Part shown: positions 58,841-64,000 of the stretch, in pieces
Layout: each line of letters opens with the position of its first letter
Numbering within the stretch: the stretch's first letter is position 1
Source: Truepera sp965215315
Lineage (GTDB): Bacteria; Deinococcota; Deinococci; Deinococcales; Trueperaceae
Assembly (NCBI GenBank): GCA_965215315.1
Contig: CBDCDB010000008.1
Location: 2,852,001 to 2,916,000 of the forward strand
DNA: 64,000 nt
Direction: 5' to 3'
Notes under the pieces: model-generated
Database searches by the model: none
What the model was told of the DNA's origin: nothing
What the model saw: only the letters and a program-made list of their open reading frames with translations
Made by a program: the position numbers and the translations under genes

Positions 58841-59836
58841 TCATCTGCGCCTGAGTGAATCTAGCAGCACAGCGGCGATGATGATCGAGCCTTTGAGCGT
58901 CAGCTGGTAGTAAGAAGAAACACCGAGCAGGTCGAGGCCGTTGTTGACCACCCCGATAATCAGCGCCCCGATCAGCGTCCCGACGATGCGACCTTGGCCT
59001 CCGGCAAGACTCGTACCGCCGATAACAACTGCGGCAATCGCGTCGAGTTCGTAACCGACGCCCGCTTGCGGGAGACCTGCCGTCGTACGGGCAGCCAGGA
59101 TGACGCCGCCCAGAGCCGCCAGCATCCCGCTGATACCGTAAACAGCCAAGCGTATCTGCCGGGTATTGATCCCCGAAATGCGGGCAGCTTCCTCGTTGCC
59201 GCCGACGGCGTAAACGTAGCGACCGAAGGTCGTTTTGTAGAGCACCAGCCAGGCCAGCGCAAACACGCCGAAGAGAATCCAGACCGGAATCGGAACCCCC
59301 AGCACAGCGCCCTGACCGACCCTCAAGAAGGCGTCTGAAAGCCGTGAAACGGGCATTCCGTTGCTAACGATTAGAGTTAAGCCTCGAGCCGCGCTCAGCA
59401 TCCCTAAGGTCACGACAAAAGCAGGAACCCGCGCGTAAGCGACCAGTACGCCGTTAATAAGCCCCAAACCGAGCCCGGCAGCCAACCCAACCGTAAGCGA
59501 CAGATAGAGCGGATACTCGCCCGCAAAGGTCGAACTCGCCAGCATCGCCGCGACGATGCCCCCGAACGCGAGCACACTACCGACCGAAAGGTCAATCCCG
59601 CTTGTAAGAATGACAAACGTCATCCCGATAGCTAAGACGCCGTTGATTGAAACTTGCCGCAACACGTTTCTGATGTTGCTAACGTCTAGAAACTGGGGGT
59701 TGAACAGGGCGAGCGCCACACATAAAACGGCAAACGCGATGAAGATGATGTTGTCCAGCAGGAAGCGCCGAACGTCTCTGCGCGGGCGGGCTTTGACTAC
59801 TGTATCTTTTGCTGTGTTTTTCGCCGTGTCTTGCAT
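58841..59836 (-). CDS. Sugar ABC transporter permease (RbsC type)
   Basis: A 331-residue permease with eight to ten helices. NVLRQVSINGVLAIGMTFVILTSGIDLSVGSVLAFGGIVAAML and RISGINTRQIRLAVYGISGMLAALGGVILAART, AIAAVVIGGTSLAGGQGRI are RbsC hallmarks. ATG at 59836 has AAAGG nine bases upstream and is preferred to the GTG four codons earlier. Confidence 0.94.
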   Translation of the reverse strand: MQDTAKNTAKDTVVKARPRRDVRRFLLDNIIFIAFAVLCVALALFNPQFLDVSNIRNVLRQVSINGVLAIGMTFVILTSGIDLSVGSVLAFGGIVAAMLASSTFAGEYPLYLSLTVGLAAGLGLGLINGVLVAYARVPAFVVTLGMLSAARGLTLIVSNGMPVSRLSDAFLRVGQGAVLGVPIPVWILFGVFALAWLVLYKTTFGRYVYAVGGNEEAARISGINTRQIRLAVYGISGMLAALGGVILAARTTAGLPQAGVGYELDAIAAVVIGGTSLAGGQGRIVGTLIGALIIGVVNNGLDLLGVSSYYQLTLKGSIIIAAVLLDSLRRR

Positions 59837-59872
59837 ACTGGGTCGCACCTTTCAGAATCGTTAGGTCAGGGC

Positions 59873-61366
59873 TTAGATGGCGAGGTTCATCAGGGTTTCT
59901 TTGGTACAGCGTTCTCTCGGCAAAATATCGACCAACCGACCTCGGCGCAGCACCGCGATGCGGTCGCTCATCCCCAGCACCTCGGGGAGTTCGGAAGACA
60001 CCATGATGATGCCTTTGCCGCCGTGCGCAAACTCCGACATAAACCCGTAAATCTCCCGCTTTGCACCGACGTCGATACCGCGTGTGGGTTCGTCGAGCAA
60101 GAGGACTTGCGGGTCGGTCAGCAGCCACCGTGCGAGGATGGCTTTTTGCTGATTTCCGCCGCTGAGGTTTTTGATGGGTTGCTCCAGAGACGCTGAACGA
60201 ACATCGAGGGTTCGGGCGAGGGTTTCAACCTGCGCCTTGACCTTCCCTTCACGGACGACGCCGTAAGCGCTCAGCTTGCCGAGCGTGGCGACGCCGATAT
60301 TGTCTTTTACGGACATCACGGGTAGCAACCCGCTTTTTTTACGGTCTTCGGTGACGAGTGCCAAACCTCTGTTTCGTGAACGGGTTGGTGAGTTGGGGAG
60401 CAGGTCTACGCCGCCGAATACGGCTTGTCCCCCGGTCGCCTGAGTCACGCCGAAAAGCGCATGTAAGAATTCGGACTTGCCTGCGCCCATTAGACCGAAA
60501 ATGCCCAGGATTTCGCCCTCGTGCAGCGTCAGGCTCACGTCTTCAAACTCGCCGGTGCGAGAAAAGTTCTGTACCGAGAGAAGTTCTTTTTTCGCCGTGT
60601 GGCCTTGTCTCGAGAAACTCGTAAGGTCTTTACCCACCATCAGCTGAATCACTTTTTCGCGGTCTAGCGTCCCTGCCGGAGCCGAACCGACGAGCTTGCC
60701 GTCTCGCAAGACCGTAATATCGTCGGCTACGGCAAATATCTCCTCGAGTTTATGAGAGATGTAGATAATCCCTTTGCCCTGCGTTTTGAGCTGCTCCACA
60801 AGCTCGAGCAGCCTGCCGATCTCACGGTCGCCGAGCGCTGAAGTCGGTTCGTCCATGATGACGATTTCGGCGTTGTGCGAGAGCGCTCTGGCGATTTCTA
60901 CGAGCTGGATTTCGGCGAGGCTCAAGCTGCCTAGTTTGCGTTCGGGGGCAAGCTCGAGGCCAAGCTGCCCCAGAACATTCTTAGCCATCGCATTAAGGCG
61001 GGCGTAATGGACGAACGGCCCGAGTTTGGGTTCTCGACCCAAAAAGATATTTTCGGCGACGCTCATGTCACGAATCGGGCTGAGTTCTTGCTGGATAATC
61101 GAGATGCCCGCCCTCAGCGCCTGACCCGGTTCCGTAAAATGTGCCGCGTTGCCCTTGACTAAAATATCGCCGCTATCTTTTGAGTGCCAGCCGATGAGGA
61201 TTTTCGTCAGGGTTGACTTGCCTGCGCCGTTTTCGCCCATCAGCGCGTGAACGCTGCCCGGTTTTACGGCGAACGAAACATCGTGCAAGACCTCGACGCC
61301 GGAAAAGCTTTTGGACACGTTGCGTACCTCGAGCAGCGGTGTCTGAGTATCTACCTGACCGGTCAT
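59873..61366 (-). CDS. Sugar ABC transporter ATPase, two-domain (RbsA type)
   Basis: A 497-residue double ATPase. Domain 1: Walker A GENGAGKSTLTKILIG, signature LSLAEIQLVEIARAL, Walker B IVIMDEPTSALG. Domain 2: degenerate Walker A GLMGAGKSEFLHALFG, signature LSGGNQQKAILARWLL, LLLDEPTRGIDVGAK. It energises the permease. Its start overlaps the SDR stop by four bases. Confidence 0.95.
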   Translation of the reverse strand: MTGQVDTQTPLLEVRNVSKSFSGVEVLHDVSFAVKPGSVHALMGENGAGKSTLTKILIGWHSKDSGDILVKGNAAHFTEPGQALRAGISIIQQELSPIRDMSVAENIFLGREPKLGPFVHYARLNAMAKNVLGQLGLELAPERKLGSLSLAEIQLVEIARALSHNAEIVIMDEPTSALGDREIGRLLELVEQLKTQGKGIIYISHKLEEIFAVADDITVLRDGKLVGSAPAGTLDREKVIQLMVGKDLTSFSRQGHTAKKELLSVQNFSRTGEFEDVSLTLHEGEILGIFGLMGAGKSEFLHALFGVTQATGGQAVFGGVDLLPNSPTRSRNRGLALVTEDRKKSGLLPVMSVKDNIGVATLGKLSAYGVVREGKVKAQVETLARTLDVRSASLEQPIKNLSGGNQQKAILARWLLTDPQVLLLDEPTRGIDVGAKREIYGFMSEFAHGGKGIIMVSSELPEVLGMSDRIAVLRRGRLVDILPRERCTKETLMNLAI

Positions 61367-62124
61367 TGGACGGTGTAGCCGCCGTCAACGACGAGGGTCT
61401 GTCCGGTAATCATGTTCGCCCCGTCGCCCGCTAAAAAGAGCGCGGCAGCGGCGATTTCTTCGGGCAGTGCAAACCGTTTGAGCGGGATTTTTTCTTTCAT
61501 CACCCGGCCCTTGTCACCGCTCCACGCCTGTTTACCGAGTTCGGTCAAGACGACGGTGGGCGCGATAGCGTTGACGGTAACGTTGTACTGTGCCCACTCG
61601 AGCGCCAAAACTTTCGTCATCCCGACGATGGCCGCCTTGCTCGCGCAGTACGCGACGTGTTGGTCTAAGGCGACGATGCTCGCCTGCGACGCCAGATTGA
61701 TGATTCGACCGTAGTTGGCAGCGATCATCTTCTGTCCAACGGTTTGCGCGACGATAAAACTCGCCCGTAAATTGACGTTCATAGTCGCGTCCCAGTCGGC
61801 TAGCGTTAGCGTTTCGGCGGGGGCCAACCTTACGATACCGGCGCTGTTGATCAGAACTTCAATCGTTTCAAACCGTCCCAGCGCCCCTTGCACCTGTTCG
61901 GGGTCGGTCACATCAACCCGCAGCGCGGTACATGACGCGCTGGAACTCAACAATTCGGCGACCTCGTGAACTTTTTCAGACAAATCGAGGAGAATCAGCC
62001 GAGACCCTTTTTTAGCGAACGCTTCGGCGATGGCTTTGCCGATACCCTGCGCCGCACCGGTTATAAGAACGGTTTGCCCAGTTGTATGTGAGGTCGTTGG
62101 TCCAGTCTGCTCAGCCACCTTCAA
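61363..62124 (-). CDS. SDR-family dehydrogenase, GolD/DthD-like polyol dehydrogenase
   Basis: A 253-residue SDR: cofactor TGAAQGIGKAIAEAFAKKG, NSAGIV, catalytic Ser in IINLASQASIVAL, YCASKAAI (Tyr/Lys) and WAQYNVTVNAIAPTVVLTELGKQAW. It resembles D-threitol/D-arabinitol dehydrogenases, and would oxidise a polyol to a ketose with NAD. The asparagine between NLAS and TVN is conserved. Overlaps neighbours by four bases on both sides. Confidence 0.88.
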   Translation of the reverse strand: MKVAEQTGPTTSHTTGQTVLITGAAQGIGKAIAEAFAKKGSRLILLDLSEKVHEVAELLSSSASCTALRVDVTDPEQVQGALGRFETIEVLINSAGIVRLAPAETLTLADWDATMNVNLRASFIVAQTVGQKMIAANYGRIINLASQASIVALDQHVAYCASKAAIVGMTKVLALEWAQYNVTVNAIAPTVVLTELGKQAWSGDKGRVMKEKIPLKRFALPEEIAAAALFLAGDGANMITGQTLVVDGGYTVQ

Positions 62125-62603
62125 TCCTCCTTGTCCGGGGATGATTCGGCGTGTGGGCGTTCGGCAGCGTCAATCTCTTTCATCTTCGAGACTTTACGGC
62201 TCGAGTTACCCCCTTCAAACTCGGACTCGAGCCACGCACTGACGATCTCTTTGGCGAGTTCTAGGCCGACGACTCTCGAGCCGAAGGTAAGAATCTGGGC
62301 GTCGTTACTCTTTCTCGCCCGCTGCGCCGAATAGGTATCGTGCGCTTGCGCCGCGCGAACGCCGGAAACTTTGTTCGCCGTAATCGCCATGCCGATGCCG
62401 GTGCCGCAGATCAAGATGCCCCTGTCCCCTTTGTGCTCGGCAATATCTTTGGCAACCCGGTAGGCCACGTCCGGGTAGTCGTCGTCAGGGGCGCTGTCGT
62501 AGTCTTTTACGGCGACGCCTCGCGCTTCTAGAAAATGTTTGATGGCCTCTTTGAGTTCAAAGCCTGCATCGTCGGCTCCGAGAGCGATAGGTTGTTCTGT
62601 CAC
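62121..62603 (-). CDS. rpiB: RpiB/LacAB-type sugar-phosphate isomerase
   Basis: A 160-residue isomerase. GADDAGFELKEAIKHFLEARGV, GILICGTGIGMAITANKVSGVRAA (catalytic Cys) and NDAQILTFGSRVVG match RpiB/DerI proteins. It could convert ribose/ribulose 5-phosphate, or, as DerI, D-erythrulose 4-phosphate to erythrose 4-phosphate. First gene of the sugar operon. Confidence 0.92.
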   Translation of the reverse strand: MTEQPIALGADDAGFELKEAIKHFLEARGVAVKDYDSAPDDDYPDVAYRVAKDIAEHKGDRGILICGTGIGMAITANKVSGVRAAQAHDTYSAQRARKSNDAQILTFGSRVVGLELAKEIVSAWLESEFEGGNSSRKVSKMKEIDAAERPHAESSPDKED

Positions 62604-62690
62604 ACGTACCCCGTTCTGAACATTCGCAATCGTTTTGCCAAAGTGACTATCTTCGGGCGAAAGCAGGTGTTTTCAGGCGACTAGAATTTG

Positions 62691-62780
62691 TCAACCAAAC
62701 TTATCTTTTGTAAACCAGACGAGTCTATAACCTCGCTTAGCAAAAGTCAAGAGGGTTAAACAAAAGATAAACTGGTTGGT
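62691..62780. promoter_or_regulatory. Divergent promoter region with 26-bp inverted repeat operator
   Basis: Left arm CAACCAAACTTATCTTTTGT plus AAACC (to 62716); right arm (62754-62780) is its near-perfect complement (GGTTAAACAAAAGATAAACT then GGTTGGT). Between them TTGACT (complement of 62745-62750) and TAGACT (complement of 62722-62727) 17 bp apart form a promoter toward rpiB, so a repressor bound to both arms would trap it. Confidence 0.75.
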
Positions 62781-62870
62781 CGGTGATCGAGGCAGACATG
62801 GTAGTTTCAAACTAGCTACGAGCGTGCAGCGCTAGCTAAGCAAACCTGAACTTAGAGACGGGGAGATAAG

Positions 62871-63839
62871 GTGGAGCCCTCAGAAAAACTCGATACGCTG
62901 GTGCAGACGGCCTATCTCTACTATCACGAGGGGTTGACGCAGGCTGAAATCGCGCAAGCATTGGGGCTCTCGAGGCCCACCGTCGCCAATTTGCTGCAGC
63001 GGGCGCGCACTGAAGGACTCGTCACCATCACTTTGCGGCCCGACTACCTGAGCAGTTTGACGCTCGCCCGCGACCTCAAGGCGCATTTCGGTCTGACTGA
63101 CGCGCTGATCGTCCCGACGCTACCGGGCGCAGACGCGGCTGCCGTAAACCGGGCGCTGGGGGCGCTGGGGGCGCTGTACCTCGAGAAAGTCCTGACGCCC
63201 GGCGACGTAATCGCGACCGCGTGGGGTGCGACGATGCTCGAGGTCGCCCAGGCCCTGAGCGGTAGAACCGTTGAAGACGTAACCATCGCCCAGTCACTCG
63301 GCGGCCTGTCAACGGCCGACACCTTTAATCCGGGCCGGGTGGCCACCCTGATGGGCGACAAACTCGGGGCCAGAACCTATCACCTTTACGTTCCGGCGGT
63401 CGTCGAATCCAAAGAAGTTAGAAATATCTTGCTCCGCGACCGCGCCATCTACTCGGCGTTTGAGGTGGCGCGGTCGGCGCACCGTGCGATTATGGGGATC
63501 GGGAAAGTCTCGCACGGCGCGACGGTGATTGAAGCTGGCTTTATCAGCACGCAGCAGATGGACGAACTGCGCGCCAGAGGCGCAGTCGGCGATATGTCGG
63601 GGCGTTTTTTCGATGTTGCCGGCAAACCTGTCATCACTGACCTCGACGCGCGGCTTATTGCGCTGTCCCTTGACGACCTTAGAACCATCTCGCCGGTGAT
63701 TGCCGTAGCGGGTGGTGAAGACAAGGTTGAGGCAATTTTGGGGGCGCTCCGGGGCGGCTATCTCGACGTTTTGATCGTAGACGAGCAGACGGCGAAAAAG
63801 GTTTTGAAACGCAGTCAAGACGCGTCAGAACACAGCTGA
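62871..63839 (+). CDS. SorC/DeoR-type sugar-binding transcriptional regulator
   Basis: A 322-residue SorC-family regulator. HTH near the N-terminus: YLYYHEGLTQAEIAQALGLSRPTVANLLQRARTEGLV. Sugar-phosphate-binding domain from about residue 60 with DVIATAWGATMLEVAQALSG and PVIAVAGGEDKVEAILGALRGG. GTG start with GGGGAG upstream. It is divergent from the sugar operon and lies across the operator, so it very likely controls it. Confidence 0.94.
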   Translation: MEPSEKLDTLVQTAYLYYHEGLTQAEIAQALGLSRPTVANLLQRARTEGLVTITLRPDYLSSLTLARDLKAHFGLTDALIVPTLPGADAAAVNRALGALGALYLEKVLTPGDVIATAWGATMLEVAQALSGRTVEDVTIAQSLGGLSTADTFNPGRVATLMGDKLGARTYHLYVPAVVESKEVRNILLRDRAIYSAFEVARSAHRAIMGIGKVSHGATVIEAGFISTQQMDELRARGAVGDMSGRFFDVAGKPVITDLDARLIALSLDDLRTISPVIAVAGGEDKVEAILGALRGGYLDVLIVDEQTAKKVLKRSQDASEHS

Positions 63840-63864
63840 GAACCGTCTCAAAACCATCTCCGGG

Positions 63865-63890
63865 CTGAAGCTGCCGCGCGGGAGCTTCAG
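63865..63890. repeat. Hairpin after the SorC-type gene
   Basis: CTGAAGCT-GCCGCGCGGG-AGCTTCAG, 8-bp stem. No T tract follows, so it is at most a weak terminator. Confidence 0.5.
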
Positions 63891-63904
63891 AAAGACGGGC
63901 AGAT

Positions 63905-63933
63905 TTGTACCTGTTTACTCAGCGTTGTAGAAT
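63905..63933 (+). promoter_or_regulatory. Candidate promoter of the last, cut-off gene
   Basis: TTGTAC and TAGAAT with a 17-bp spacer. Confidence 0.45.
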
Positions 63934-63954
63934 CTTTTGGTGGGTACAACGAAG

Positions 63955-64000
63955 GTGTCTAAGAATGTAGCTGAAGCTAGCCCTTGGCGTGGCCTTTTTG
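63955..64000 (+). CDS. Possible start of a further gene, cut by window end
   Basis: GTG with GAAGG upstream reads VSKNVAEASPWRGLF and continues past the window. It fits the promoter just before it. Too short to identify. Confidence 0.3.
   Translation, partial: MSKNVAEASPWRGLF

Noticed and set aside
1..64000. tRNA, rRNA or CRISPR array
   Set aside because: No T-loop-like GTTCRANNC segment with a matching acceptor stem and no regularly spaced direct repeats were seen. The only regular repeats are coding tandem repeats.

Overview
The window is a bacterial chromosome segment of moderate GC with dense genes, short spacers and many ATGA, GTGA or TGATG gene overlaps. Several features fit a Deinococcota (Truepera/Deinococcus-like) organism: folate-dependent TrmFO, short HisG paired with HisZ, separate MnmD and MnmC2 proteins, and BTAD/TPR-type regulators. 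This assignment is an inference, because there is no rRNA or tRNA here. Two short words, CTCGAG and CCGTAAA, are strongly over-represented throughout.

Layout. 1-10.5 kb: partial DinB-like gene, ndk, a PLP aminotransferase, a LysR regulator with a palindromic operator, a DUF1338 dioxygenase, a broken beta-propeller lipoprotein, a fadJ-fadI beta-oxidation operon and xpt. 10.5-20.3 kb: a 46-residue secreted protein made of five MSGGM repeats, a DUF2227 membrane protein, a polyamine-type ABC importer split into potDA (+) and potBC (-) around a C45 acyltransferase/peptidase and a GNAT gene, then hisZ-hisG. 20.5-34 kb: small enzymes, proB, asd, VOC, PspC, nitroreductase-SDR, mnmD-mnmC2, lipoproteins and a DUF692/MNIO-like protein. 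34-45 kb: tetR-tspO, a vapBC pair with a broken toxin, MazG-like, pcm, menC/NAAAR-kinase, a decayed STAND/BTAD regulator, cupin and VTT protein. 45-56 kb: a secreted alpha/beta hydrolase, a DUF3298 gene split by an IS630 element, trmFO, and a nested pile of insertion sequences. 56-64 kb: a sugar operon (rpiB-like, GolD/DthD-like SDR, ribose-type ABC transporter, dhaK-dhaL) divergent from a SorC-type regulator.

How genes work together. The last block reads as one catabolic operon. A pentose/tetritol-type ABC importer feeds an SDR dehydrogenase, a DhaKL kinase and an RpiB-type isomerase, as in threitol/erythrulose pathways. The operon is controlled by a SorC regulator, and a 26-bp inverted repeat in the divergent promoter is the likely operator. 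FadJ and FadI together do the last three steps of fatty-acid beta-oxidation. The Pot proteins form one complete transporter although encoded in two convergent pairs.

The most unusual features are these. (1) A matryoshka of mobile DNA: an IS982-family element carrying an IS630, two copies of a ~110-bp TA-targeting MITE (one itself split by another IS630) and three ~40-bp double-hairpin insertions. (2) At least six genes are broken by in-frame stops that mostly fit C:G to T:A transitions, often at positions where Trp or Gln is expected; a probable ATG to ATA start change in tspO fits the same pattern. (3) The MSGGM mini-protein has its own strong promoter and terminator.
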